Under the pieces are notes generated by a model. That model searched no databases. It was not told the origin of the DNA and saw nothing but the letters and a program-made list of their open reading frames with translations. The position numbers and the translations under genes were made by a program. DNA of 64,000 bases from UBA6170 sp034429975 (GTDB lineage: Bacteria; Chloroflexota; Anaerolineae; Anaerolineales; Anaerolineaceae), in NCBI GenBank assembly GCA_034429975.1, contig DAOUFM010000076.1, positions 1 through 64,000 of the forward strand, in the 5' to 3' direction. Shown one piece after another: positions 32,193-41,291 of the stretch (positions are counted from its first letter, which is position 1; the number at the start of each line of letters is the position of its first letter).

Positions 32193-33176
32193 ATGGAATT
32201 ATCCAGTGAACTTAAAAAAGAGATGTACTGGATGATGTTACTTTCCCGCCGTTTGGATGAGCGCGCCTGGGTTCTCCATCGACAAGGGAAAATCGCTTTC
32301 CACATTTCAGGAATTGGTCACGAAGCAGCTCAAGTAGGAGCAGCCTTTGCTATCAAACGCGGTTTCGATTGGGTCACACCATATTATCGTGATTTAGCCT
32401 TGATGCTCAGCCTGGGGTTAACCCCGAAAGAGTTTGCACTCAGCTTAATGGGAAAGGCTGGAGAGCCAAGCTCTGGAGCGAGGCAAATGCCCAGTCATTT
32501 CAGTATGAAGAGTGTCAATGCTGTCAGCCATTCGGCGCCAGTTGCCACCCAGGCGGTTCACGCTGCTGGCATCGGATTGGCTATCAAACTCAAAAAAGAA
32601 AAAAAGGTTGTGCTGACCACCATTGGCGAAGGATCAACTTCCCAGGGTGAATGGTATGAGGCTGTCAATTGGGCGGCAGTTCATCAACTTCCGGTGATCT
32701 TTATTGTTCAAAACAACCAATACGCCATTTCAGTACCTCCGGAAATGCAGATGGCGGTAAAAAGTTCCGCTGATAAGGCTTGCGGATTGGGACTTCCGGG
32801 ACAAACGGTGGATGGGACAGACGTATTTGGAGTTTATCAGGTGATTTCGGAAGCAGTGGAAGCTGCCAGAAATGGGGAAGGTCCAGCGCTGATCGAAACA
32901 AAAATGTATCGCATCACACCCCATTCATCTGATGATGATGACCGCACATACCGTTCCAGGGAAGAAGTAGAAGATCATAAAAAGCATGATCCGGTGTTAT
33001 TGATTCAAAAAAGGATGATTGCTGAAGGGTTGTATCAAGAAAAAGATTTGGAAGAATTGGATCAAAAAGCCAAGCTCGAGGTTACAGAGGCAATTAAATA
33101 CGCAGAGGATGCGCCTTATCCTTCAGCAGAGGAAGCAAGTTATCCCGTTTACGCAGAGGAGGTACCTCATGCCTGA
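32193..33176 (+). CDS. pdhA: 2-oxoacid (pyruvate) dehydrogenase E1 alpha subunit
   Basis: A 327-residue E1 alpha subunit that binds thiamine diphosphate and decarboxylates the 2-oxoacid. It has SRRLDERAWVLHRQGKIAFH, GHEAAQVGAAFAI, the ThDP motif GEGSTSQGEWYEAVNWAAVH ending in the QNN, and ITPHSSDDDDRTYR, the loop region with the conserved His. The substrate may be pyruvate or a branched-chain oxoacid; the sequence style is close to the branched-chain group as well. A strong GGAGG site precedes the ATG and it overlaps the E1 beta start by 8 nt. Confidence 0.88.
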   Translation: MELSSELKKEMYWMMLLSRRLDERAWVLHRQGKIAFHISGIGHEAAQVGAAFAIKRGFDWVTPYYRDLALMLSLGLTPKEFALSLMGKAGEPSSGARQMPSHFSMKSVNAVSHSAPVATQAVHAAGIGLAIKLKKEKKVVLTTIGEGSTSQGEWYEAVNWAAVHQLPVIFIVQNNQYAISVPPEMQMAVKSSADKACGLGLPGQTVDGTDVFGVYQVISEAVEAARNGEGPALIETKMYRITPHSSDDDDRTYRSREEVEDHKKHDPVLLIQKRMIAEGLYQEKDLEELDQKAKLEVTEAIKYAEDAPYPSAEEASYPVYAEEVPHA

Positions 33177-34152
33177 AAAAATAATGGTGGAGGCGATCCG
33201 CGATGCAATGGACGAAGAGATGGCCCGAGATGAAAATGTTTTTATTGTGGGTGAAGATGTTGGTCAACGCGGGGGGGTCTTCCGGGCAACGGTTGGTTTG
33301 TTTGATAAATATGGACCGGATCGAGTGATCGATTCACCTCTGGCAGAATTATCCATTGTTGGTGTAGGAATTGGAGCGGCTCTCTATGGGATGAAGCCAA
33401 TTTGCGAAATTCAATTTGCCGATTTTATTTATCCGGCTTTTAATCAAATTGTTAGTGAAGCCGCGAAAATGTTGTACCGGTCAGGTGGTGCCTGGAATGT
33501 TCCTATGGTAATTAGGGCTCCGTATGGTGGCGGAATTGGGGGTGGATTATATCATTCGCAAAGTGTGGAAGCCTTTTTCACACATGTACCTGGATTGAAG
33601 GTTGTGATTCCATCGAATCCGTATGATGCTAAGGGCTTATTGAAATCAGCCGTTCGAGATCCCAACCCGGTGATATTTCTTGAGCCAAAGAAGGGATATC
33701 GTCTGATCAAGGGCGAGGTGCCGGATGAGGATTATGTCGTTCCGATTGGCCCCGCTAAAGTTACCAAACCAGGTAACGATTTGACAATTTTTGCGTATGG
33801 CATGATGCATTATTATGCTATCCAGGCGGCAGATCAACTTGAAAAAGAAGGTGTATCCGCAGAGGTTGTGGATTTGCGGACGTTGTATCCAGTTGATCAA
33901 CAAACAATTCTTTCTTCTGTGAAAAAGACTGGAAAGGCGTTGATTGTCCATGAAGATAACCTGACCGGCGGGTATGGGGCTGAGATTGCTGCCATTATCG
34001 CTGAACAGGCTTTTACGGATTTGGATGCCCCTGTCCGGCGATTGGCAGGACCGGATGTACCTGCGGTCCCATTCAGCCACCCAATGCAGGAATGGTTTAT
34101 GGTCAACACCGAGAAGATTTTTAAATCGGCTTTAGATTTGGCACGTTATTAA
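33169..34152 (+). CDS. pdhB: 2-oxoacid (pyruvate) dehydrogenase E1 beta subunit
   Basis: A 327-residue E1 beta subunit forming an alpha2beta2 enzyme with the preceding gene. Typical blocks are EAIRDAMDEEMARDENVFIV, GEDVGQRGGVFRATVGLFDK, PICEIQFADFIYPAFNQIVS, MVIRAPYGGGIGGGLYHSQS, and VVDLRTLYPVDQQTILSSVK. I placed the start at ATG 33169, which has a CAGAGGAGG ribosome site and fits the family N-terminus. The open frame back to 33019 would add 50 basic residues that are only the out-of-frame reading of pdhA. Confidence 0.92.
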   Translation: MPEKIMVEAIRDAMDEEMARDENVFIVGEDVGQRGGVFRATVGLFDKYGPDRVIDSPLAELSIVGVGIGAALYGMKPICEIQFADFIYPAFNQIVSEAAKMLYRSGGAWNVPMVIRAPYGGGIGGGLYHSQSVEAFFTHVPGLKVVIPSNPYDAKGLLKSAVRDPNPVIFLEPKKGYRLIKGEVPDEDYVVPIGPAKVTKPGNDLTIFAYGMMHYYAIQAADQLEKEGVSAEVVDLRTLYPVDQQTILSSVKKTGKALIVHEDNLTGGYGAEIAAIIAEQAFTDLDAPVRRLAGPDVPAVPFSHPMQEWFMVNTEKIFKSALDLARY

Positions 34153-34165
34153 TAGGAGTTAAATT

Positions 34166-35497
34166 ATGGCGGTAGAAATAATAATGCCGCGATTAGGCGA
34201 ATCAGTTGTAGAAGGCACCCTTGTTCGCTGGTTGGTTAAGGAAGGTGATCATGTGGAAGAATTTGACTCCCTTATGGAAGTTGAATCCGCAAAAGTGAAT
34301 ACTGAACTTCCTAGCCCGGCAACAGGCACCCTGTTAAAAATTCTGGTTGAAGAAGGTACGACTGTCCAGGCTGGAAAAACTCTTGGCTGGATTGGTGATC
34401 CGGGAGAAAAAATACCTAAGGGATCTTCTGGAAAAGGACATGAACCATCAGTTGATCAAGTACATGAAAGTCCGATAAAAATAGATCTGGAAACGACAGA
34501 AAATACTGCTGTTCAACAAAAAGACCTTGGATTTATTTCACCGGTAGTAGCAAAATTAGCGCGGGAACATCATGTCGATTTATCGCTTGTAAAGGGAACG
34601 GGAAATAACAATCGCATAACCAAGAATGACGTTTTGGAATTTGTTAATCAAAAAGGGAAGACAGAACCAGAATTGGCAGCCTGGGAAACTCCTGGCGAGG
34701 GAGATCTATTCCGACCCACCGAATTGCAATTTCCGGAACGTTTCAAATCGGATTATCCGGATATTCAAAGGAAAAAAGAACCAGAAACTCATATAAATAA
34801 AACGGTGCAATCGGAAAGAGGCGATCAGATCTTACCACTTTCTAAAATGAGAAAAGCGATAGCGGCTCATATGGTTCTGAGCAAACAAACTTCCCCACAT
34901 GTTACCTCCGTTATGGAAGCGGACATGAAATCGGTAAGTGATCACTTATCAAAAAATAAGGAATTGTTTGCCAGGCAAGGTGTGCGCTTAACTTATACCA
35001 CTTATTTTGTCGCAGCAACTGCCAGTGCATTGCGTGAATTCCCTTTGGTTAATTCAAGCTGGACGGATGAAGGACTTCTATTAAAAAGTATGGTAAATAT
35101 TGGTTTGGCAACATCGCTCGAAGAAGAGGGGTTAATCGTTCCGGTCATCAAAGCTGCAGACAGTTACTCTTTGTCTGGTTTAGCTGGAATTATTGGCGAT
35201 CTGGTATCTAAAGCTCGAAATCATCAATTAAAACCAGATGATGTTCAGGGCGGTACTTTTTCAATCACCAACCATGGTACAGCCGGTTCATTGTTTGCCA
35301 CTCCAGTCATTAATCAACCTCAGGCGGGCATTCTGGGCATAGGAATGATTAAAAAGAGAGTAGTCGTGATTGAGGATGCAATTGCTATTCGACCAATGGT
35401 TTACCTGTCTTTTGCCTTTGATCATCGTATTCTGGATGGCTCCACAGCGGACAATTTCCTGGCAAATGTTGTGCAGAAACTTGAGAATTGGCAATAA
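34166..35497 (+). CDS. pdhC: Dihydrolipoamide acyltransferase (E2)
   Basis: A 443-residue E2 core protein with three parts. One lipoyl domain (residues 1-80) carries the modified Lys43 in EVESAKVNTELPS. An E1/E3-binding domain lies at about 118-155 (ISPVVAKLAREHHVDLSLVK). The catalytic domain runs from about 215 to the end, with His420 and Asp424 in FDHRILDGSTADNFL. The linkers are charged and Glu/Lys-rich rather than Ala/Pro-rich. It follows E1 beta by 13 nt with a GGAG ribosome site. Confidence 0.92.
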   Translation: MAVEIIMPRLGESVVEGTLVRWLVKEGDHVEEFDSLMEVESAKVNTELPSPATGTLLKILVEEGTTVQAGKTLGWIGDPGEKIPKGSSGKGHEPSVDQVHESPIKIDLETTENTAVQQKDLGFISPVVAKLAREHHVDLSLVKGTGNNNRITKNDVLEFVNQKGKTEPELAAWETPGEGDLFRPTELQFPERFKSDYPDIQRKKEPETHINKTVQSERGDQILPLSKMRKAIAAHMVLSKQTSPHVTSVMEADMKSVSDHLSKNKELFARQGVRLTYTTYFVAATASALREFPLVNSSWTDEGLLLKSMVNIGLATSLEEEGLIVPVIKAADSYSLSGLAGIIGDLVSKARNHQLKPDDVQGGTFSITNHGTAGSLFATPVINQPQAGILGIGMIKKRVVVIEDAIAIRPMVYLSFAFDHRILDGSTADNFLANVVQKLENWQ

Positions 35498-35589
35498 TAA
35501 ACCTTCGATGACAGGTGGTTTCAAGAATTCTCTTGTTATAATTGGCTCTGGGAATTTTTGAAATTTTTGAAAATCATTTGAGGAGTATC

Positions 35590-36987
35590 ATGAGTGAATA
35601 TGACGTTTTAGTTTTAGGGGCCGGTCCGGGGGGATATGTGGCTGCTATTCGGGCATCCCAACTTGGATTAAAAACAGGGATAATTGACAAACAATGGCTG
35701 GGTGGAGTATGTTTAAATGTTGGTTGTATTCCATCTAAAGCATTATTGAAAAATGCTGATGTTGCCAACACCCTGAGAACCGGAGCAAGGGAATTCGGCT
35801 TTTCATTTGATAATCTTAAATTAGACTATTCTGTGGCAGTAAAAAGAAGTCGTCAAGTGTCCAATCGTTTAGTAAAAGGGGTTGGTTTTCTGATGAAGAA
35901 GCACAATATTGACGTTATTATGGGAACTGGTAAATTGGTTTCAGCAAATAAAGTCAGTGTGACTTTAGAAGATGGTAGCTCACAGGAAGTAATTGCAAAA
36001 AATATAATTTTAGCAACTGGTGCACGTTCAGCCCAAATTCCAGGTATGGATATCGATGGAGAAAAAATCGTATCATATTCAGAAGCTATTCTCCAGACCA
36101 GGCAACCTCAATCAGTGGTCATTATCGGTGCCGGTGCTATCGGGGTTGAATTCGCGACAATTTGGAATGGCTACGGAACAGATGTCACCATTGTCGAAAT
36201 GCTTCCTCGTCTGGTTCCTTTGGAAGACGAAGAAATTGGGCTTGAACTAGAGAAGTCTTTTAAGAAAGCTGGCATTAAATCATTGACCGGGCATCGGGTT
36301 GAAAAAGTTGAAAAGACAGAAACTGGTGTAAGAGTAACTGTCTCTCAGGATGGGACTCAAAAAGTAATCGAAGCAGACCAGGCTTTGGTTGCAATTGGTT
36401 TCAAACCTAACAGTGCAAATCTTGGTCTGGAAGATTTGGGTGTCGAAGTAGACAAACGTGGTTTTGTCCAAATTGATGATCGTATGTCAACGAATGTACC
36501 CGGTATCTGGGCGATTGGAGATGTTACCGGAAAATTGTTATTAGCGCATGTTGCCAGTGCGCAGGGGATTGTTTGTGCGGAGAATATCGCCGGACACCCA
36601 ACCGTCAAATTAGATTATCGCATGATGCCCAGAGCAACTTACTGCCACCCGCAGGTAGCTTCCTTTGGCTTAACAGAAGCCCAGGCTAAAGAAGAAGGAT
36701 ATGAGGTTAAGGTTGGACGATTTCCTTTTCAGGCGAACGGAAAATCTCTTGGCCTAGGGGAATCAACTGGTTTTATCAAGATTGTTACCGACGTTAAATA
36801 TGGTGAGATTTTAGGAGCCCATTTAATTGGTCCTGAAGTCTCCGAATTATTGCCGGAACTCACATTGGCTCAATCTATGGAATTAACAGCCGAAGAAATT
36901 GCCAGGAATGTCCATGCCCATCCAACCTTGAGTGAAGTAATTATGGAAGCAGCCCATGCGGTTGTTGGGGAAGCAATTCATATCTAA
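35590..36987 (+). CDS. lpdA: Dihydrolipoyl dehydrogenase (E3)
   Basis: A 465-residue flavoprotein disulfide reductase that reoxidises the E2 lipoyl group. FAD binds at VLVLGAGPGGYVAAIRA. The redox disulfide is Cys41/Cys46 in GGVCLNVGCIPSKALL, the NAD fold starts SVVIIGAGAIGVEFATIW, and the catalytic base is in HAHPTLSEVIMEAAHA. I chose the ATG at 35590 behind a TTGAGGAGT ribosome site; the longer frame adds 16 residues unlike the family. It is last in the operon, which ends in a terminator at 37010. Confidence 0.95.
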   Translation: MSEYDVLVLGAGPGGYVAAIRASQLGLKTGIIDKQWLGGVCLNVGCIPSKALLKNADVANTLRTGAREFGFSFDNLKLDYSVAVKRSRQVSNRLVKGVGFLMKKHNIDVIMGTGKLVSANKVSVTLEDGSSQEVIAKNIILATGARSAQIPGMDIDGEKIVSYSEAILQTRQPQSVVIIGAGAIGVEFATIWNGYGTDVTIVEMLPRLVPLEDEEIGLELEKSFKKAGIKSLTGHRVEKVEKTETGVRVTVSQDGTQKVIEADQALVAIGFKPNSANLGLEDLGVEVDKRGFVQIDDRMSTNVPGIWAIGDVTGKLLLAHVASAQGIVCAENIAGHPTVKLDYRMMPRATYCHPQVASFGLTEAQAKEEGYEVKVGRFPFQANGKSLGLGESTGFIKIVTDVKYGEILGAHLIGPEVSELLPELTLAQSMELTAEEIARNVHAHPTLSEVIMEAAHAVVGEAIHI

Positions 36988-37009
36988 AAAATTTTTTACC
37001 GAAAATCTT

Positions 37010-37042
37010 AAAGCTCTGTGACCAATGCAGAGCTTTTTTTTT
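37010..37042 (+). terminator. Intrinsic terminator of the 2-oxoacid dehydrogenase operon
   Basis: AAGCTCTG (37011-37018) pairs with CAGAGCTT (37028-37035), with a 9-nt loop and a run of nine or more T. It lies 23 nt after lpdA. Confidence 0.85.
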
Positions 37043-37067
37043 ATTTTCAGACGTTCAGAAGCGCTTA

Positions 37068-37076
37068 TGCTATAAT
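37068..37076 (+). promoter_or_regulatory. Extended -10 promoter of secA
   Basis: TGC-TATAAT with the consensus hexamer at 37071-37076 and the TG of an extended -10 just before it. The -35 region is poor, as is usual for this promoter type. It is 70 nt before the secA ATG. Confidence 0.55.
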
Positions 37077-37145
37077 TTTTGACCAGAAAATCGAGATAGA
37101 ATGTAATCTTCATTTGAACGAAGAATGAGTAAAAAAGGGAAATAA

Positions 37146-40100
37146 ATGCTTAACAAAATTGCTAAAGTTTTTGGGTATGATCCACAGAAAAAAGAGGTTG
37201 AAGAGGCAGCGGAAATTGCCAGCGAAATTACTGCTCTCGAACCCCGGTTTGAGAAAATGTCCGATGAGGAGTTGGCTAACAAAACCGAAGAATTTAAAAG
37301 CCGCTACCAGGATGGAGAAACACTGGATGACTTATTGATTGAAGCCTATGCCACTGTCCGAGAGGTCAGTAAACGGACGATAGGACTCCGGCATTTCGAT
37401 GTCCAGATGATTGGAGGAGTGACCTTGCATCGCGGCAAGATTGCTGAAATGCGCACTGGTGAAGGAAAAACTCTGGTTGCCACTTTGCCGGTGTACTTGA
37501 ATGCAATTACTGGTGGCGGAGTTCATGTTGTTACCGTTAATGACTATCTGGCCAGACGAGATGCACGCTGGATGGCTCCAATTTACACTTTTTTGGGATT
37601 ATCCGTAGGAGTGCTTCAAATGGCTAGTCGCACTGAAAATGGTCAAAAGGCATTTCTTGTTGATCTCGAGAAGGAGTCTTCTTTTGAAGATCAACACCAA
37701 TTGGTTTTAGTGGATCGCCAGGAGGCTTACCTCGCCGATGTCGTTTACGGAACCAACAGTGAATTTGGTTTTGATTACCTGCGCGATAATTTGACCAACC
37801 GGCTTCAGGACCGCGTCCAAAGAGGCCACTATTATGCAATCATTGATGAAATCGACAATATTCTCATTGATGAGGCCAGAACACCTCTCATTATCTCCGG
37901 ACCAGCTTCGGATGAAACGGAGTGGTATGTTCGTATGGCGCAAATTGTTCGTCAGTTAAACCCGGAAGATTATGAAATTAGTGAGAAAGATCGTTTTGTG
38001 GCTCTCACTGAATTAGGGGAAGCGCATATTGAAGAATTACTGCAAATGTCTTTGCGTGATCCGGAAAGACCAGAAGATATCACGCCTGAACAAGCCAGGA
38101 TCTTAGGATATCTGGAACAAGCCCTAAAAGCGCAGCATTTGTTTAAACGTAATAAAGATTACCTGGTACAAAGCGGAAAAGTGGTTATCGTAGATGAATT
38201 TACCGGACGATTAATGCCCGGGAGAAGATGGTCAGAAGGTTTGCATCAGGCGGTTGAAGCCAAGGAAGGAGTAAAAGTTGAGCCTGAGAATGTTACTTAT
38301 GCAACCATCACCATACAGAACTATTTCAGGATGTATGAAAAATTAGCCGGAATGACCGGTACTGCTGAAACAGAATCTGAAGAATTTCACAAAATATACA
38401 AACTGGATGTCCTCCCAATCCCCACCAACCTGGAATTTCAGGCATTTGGAAAAGATGCGCCTATGATATCAGTTGAAGGAAAGGATGAAGAAGGCTACAA
38501 GTTCACCTATTATGCTTATAAAAATGACGGAAACAAGAAACCAGTTTTTTATAAAAGAAAAGACTACCCGGATATTGTTTTTCGAACTGAAGAAGCCAAA
38601 CTGCGAGCGATTGCTCAAGAGGTGCTTTGTTATCACTTAATTGGTCGACCTCAGTTGCTGGGAACAACATCCGTAGAACTTTCTGATCGATTATCCGATC
38701 GTTTATCAGTAGAGTTAATCCGCCGTTTAACCCAGACACTACTCATTCGGAATGCCTGGATGAAGAAAAATAATCGGGAGATGATTGATCAGAAAGTTCC
38801 TGATTTGGAATTTCTGAATGAAGGACTGGCTCAATTAAATGTGGCGCAAATGCGGAAATATGCACGCGAAGTTGGTTTGGAATCCATCAACCCACAGGAT
38901 CCAGAAAATTTGGTGCGAATTTTAGAAATTCTTGGCTTGCCAGGTGAATACAGTTCTAAACTCAATGAAGTATTGCAAGCCGGGATTCCTCATCGGGTAT
39001 TGAATGCCAGAAAACATGATGAAGAAGCGTTTATTATCAGTAAAGCTGGCTCATTTGGAGCAGTTACTATTGCAACCAACATGGCTGGCCGTGGTGTCGA
39101 TATTAAATTGGGGGGAGAAATCAATGAAGAAATGCAGGCAGATATCGCCAGGGTGTTGCGAAAAAATCAAATCGACCCTTATGATCTGAGAGATGAAGAA
39201 AAAAGACAGTTGTTGAAAAAAATGGAACCGGATCAATTTGGGATCTATGTTGAAACTGTAAATGAATTTTTGCAATCTATGGACGAAATGGAAGCCGTTA
39301 GAGCTTTAGGAGGGCTGCATGTCATCGGGTCAGAAAGGCATGAAGCCCGGCGAATTGACAACCAATTACGCGGGCGGGCAGCCAGACAAGGTGACCCGGG
39401 TTCGTCAAGGTTTTATCTCTCACTGGAAGATGAATTGATGCGTTTATTCGGTGGTCAGCAGGTGGATGGCTTGATGCGGAGATTCAATGTGGATGAAAAC
39501 GTTCCGATTGAATCAGGGTTGGTTGGGCGTCTGGTAGAACAGTCACAACAAAGGGTGGAAGGCTCAAATTTTGATGTTCGTAAACATTTGCTTGAGTATG
39601 ACGACGTGCTCAATATGCAAAGAAAACGGATCTATTCTCAGCGGGATCGAGTATTCACCAAAGAAGATTTAACCGATGATGTCATGGAAATGGTGCGACT
39701 GGAGGTAGAACAGCGTGTATCCACATCCATACATGATGAAGAAGGCCCGTGGAAATTAATCGCATATCTCGCTGATGTTCAACCATCTATCGATTATGAT
39801 CAAATATTTTTTCCATCCTTCCATTTGAAGGTATTAGTCGATGCAGAAGAAAAAAATTTGGGAGAGTTTCCCTTTAAAAAAGAAAGAGCCAGGGCGTTCT
39901 TACTGAAAATTGCTGAAGAAAGCTTGAATGCAGAAATAACCCATGCGATTGCCTCCTCACAAAAATTCCTAAACAGGGTTGAAGAAGCAATTGAGACCCA
40001 AAAGCAGGAACGACTGGAAGCTTTTGATTCCTTTTTAGATGGATTGGAAGATTCTCAAGCCTTAGAACCTAAAAAACCTCAGCAAATAAATCAGGAGCTA

Positions 40101-41183
40101 TCGAATACTGTACATACTCCGATTCAGATAAGCCCAAAACAAATTCAGGAATTGATCGAAGGTTCTCGTGAGGTAGAAGCGGAAATTCGTGGTCAAATCG
40201 AACATTTTTTGCTTAACATCAATATCGCTAGAATTCTGGGAACTTTTATTGTTCGCTTTAATAATCTGGACGTCAAACCTGGTGATTTTCAAGGAAAAGA
40301 TTGGGATGAGGTGGTTGATCTTTTGTTAGATTCGGTCGATGACGCCTTTGCCAAACAGAAGTCAACATTATTAGGAGAACAAGGTCAACTCGCCATCGAT
40401 ATCGATAGTTGGTTAAAACAAATCGAAAGAGATGAGGTCTCTGAAGATGATCTCTTCAGAATGATGTTGGCATTGGTACAGGGCAGCCGGCTTGCTTTCG
40501 ATCGGAAGACCCATCGACAAATCAGACAACAATATAACCGGCTGAATTATGTTTACTTCGCTGCTCAAATCATTCAAAAAATGGATGTTCCTCAATTAAC
40601 AGAAGCAGTTTTAGAACATGTGGAGGATGCATTGGTGGTTATGCAGGAGGTGTGGGGTACCTTTGAGTTGAATCGTTTTCAACAAAATCAGGTTTCATTA
40701 GTAAATCTGGATGAAAAAACTCAAAACCTTGTTATCAATGAATTAGGAGAACAAGAATTTGATGTGCTTAAAGAGAAAATTATTCCGGAATACAATCCTG
40801 ATGAGCGGGAAAAAGTGATTGAGGTGCTCGGAAAAAGAATCAGAAATGAGATTTACCGTGAGTTACTTCTTTCAATTATTTCTCAAATGTGGGTGGAATA
40901 TTTGACCAAGGTTGAGGCGTTAAGAGTTTCGATTGGTTTGGAAGCCTATGGTCAACGTGATCCATTGGTTGAATACAAATCCAAAGCATCGGAATTATTT
41001 AAGACTTTACTGGAGGATATTCGTTCAGGTTTGGTAAATCGAATGTTCACCCATCGTCCATCGCAAAATGTTAATAGTACGATTGATCGAGATCGGATTC
41101 CAGCAACTATTGAAGAAAACAAGTTGCCAGAACTAAAACCTGCAGAGTCCCAGAAAAGTAAAAGAAAGCGGCGCCGTCACTAA
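37146..41183 (+). CDS. secA: Preprotein translocase ATPase SecA, very long form
   Basis: A 1345-residue SecA, against about 840-900 usually. The motor core is intact: RTGEGKTL Walker A near residue 103, VVTVNDYLARRDARWM, FGFDYLRDN, IIDEIDNILIDEARTPLIIS (DEAD-type motif), GMTGTAETE, TNMAGRGVDIKLGG and LRGRAARQGDPGSSRFYLS. The extra length comes from inserts: about 35 residues before the GTNSEFGFDYLRDN block, about 120 in the second nucleotide-binding fold between GTTSVELSDRL and VLNARKHDEEA, about 50 after GRGVDI, and roughly 200 in the C-terminal scaffold/wing. The tail ends SKRKRRRH and lacks the Cys-rich zinc motif used for SecB. It is preceded by a GGGA ribosome site. Confidence 0.93.
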   Translation: MLNKIAKVFGYDPQKKEVEEAAEIASEITALEPRFEKMSDEELANKTEEFKSRYQDGETLDDLLIEAYATVREVSKRTIGLRHFDVQMIGGVTLHRGKIAEMRTGEGKTLVATLPVYLNAITGGGVHVVTVNDYLARRDARWMAPIYTFLGLSVGVLQMASRTENGQKAFLVDLEKESSFEDQHQLVLVDRQEAYLADVVYGTNSEFGFDYLRDNLTNRLQDRVQRGHYYAIIDEIDNILIDEARTPLIISGPASDETEWYVRMAQIVRQLNPEDYEISEKDRFVALTELGEAHIEELLQMSLRDPERPEDITPEQARILGYLEQALKAQHLFKRNKDYLVQSGKVVIVDEFTGRLMPGRRWSEGLHQAVEAKEGVKVEPENVTYATITIQNYFRMYEKLAGMTGTAETESEEFHKIYKLDVLPIPTNLEFQAFGKDAPMISVEGKDEEGYKFTYYAYKNDGNKKPVFYKRKDYPDIVFRTEEAKLRAIAQEVLCYHLIGRPQLLGTTSVELSDRLSDRLSVELIRRLTQTLLIRNAWMKKNNREMIDQKVPDLEFLNEGLAQLNVAQMRKYAREVGLESINPQDPENLVRILEILGLPGEYSSKLNEVLQAGIPHRVLNARKHDEEAFIISKAGSFGAVTIATNMAGRGVDIKLGGEINEEMQADIARVLRKNQIDPYDLRDEEKRQLLKKMEPDQFGIYVETVNEFLQSMDEMEAVRALGGLHVIGSERHEARRIDNQLRGRAARQGDPGSSRFYLSLEDELMRLFGGQQVDGLMRRFNVDENVPIESGLVGRLVEQSQQRVEGSNFDVRKHLLEYDDVLNMQRKRIYSQRDRVFTKEDLTDDVMEMVRLEVEQRVSTSIHDEEGPWKLIAYLADVQPSIDYDQIFFPSFHLKVLVDAEEKNLGEFPFKKERARAFLLKIAEESLNAEITHAIASSQKFLNRVEEAIETQKQERLEAFDSFLDGLEDSQALEPKKPQQINQELSNTVHTPIQISPKQIQELIEGSREVEAEIRGQIEHFLLNINIARILGTFIVRFNNLDVKPGDFQGKDWDEVVDLLLDSVDDAFAKQKSTLLGEQGQLAIDIDSWLKQIERDEVSEDDLFRMMLALVQGSRLAFDRKTHRQIRQQYNRLNYVYFAAQIIQKMDVPQLTEAVLEHVEDALVVMQEVWGTFELNRFQQNQVSLVNLDEKTQNLVINELGEQEFDVLKEKIIPEYNPDEREKVIEVLGKRIRNEIYRELLLSIISQMWVEYLTKVEALRVSIGLEAYGQRDPLVEYKSKASELFKTLLEDIRSGLVNRMFTHRPSQNVNSTIDRDRIPATIEENKLPELKPAESQKSKRKRRRH

Positions 41184-41228
41184 AAATTGGCGAAAATGTC
41201 AATAAATTTACATGAATTACCCGAAAGC

Positions 41229-41257
41229 TTGCCAAGAATGAAAATCTTTCATATAAT
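41229..41257 (+). promoter_or_regulatory. Near-consensus promoter of the S1 gene
   Basis: TTGCCA (41229-41234), a 17-nt spacer and TATAAT (41252-41257). The leader of about 28 nt holds GGAGA directly followed by an ATG-TAG start-stop pair (41281-41286), then the real ATG at 41292. Confidence 0.7.
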
Positions 41258-41291
41258 TTGAAAATCTTTTATATCGGAGAATGTAGATCGT

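Noticed and set aside
33019..33168. 50-residue N-terminal extension of the E1 beta gene
   Set aside because: It is the shifted reading of the E1 alpha 3' end. A strong ribosome site and family alignment place the start at 33169.
33646..34080. 144-residue minus-strand ORF inside the E1 beta gene
   Set aside because: Composition is atypical and it overlaps a strongly conserved enzyme. It is a shadow frame.
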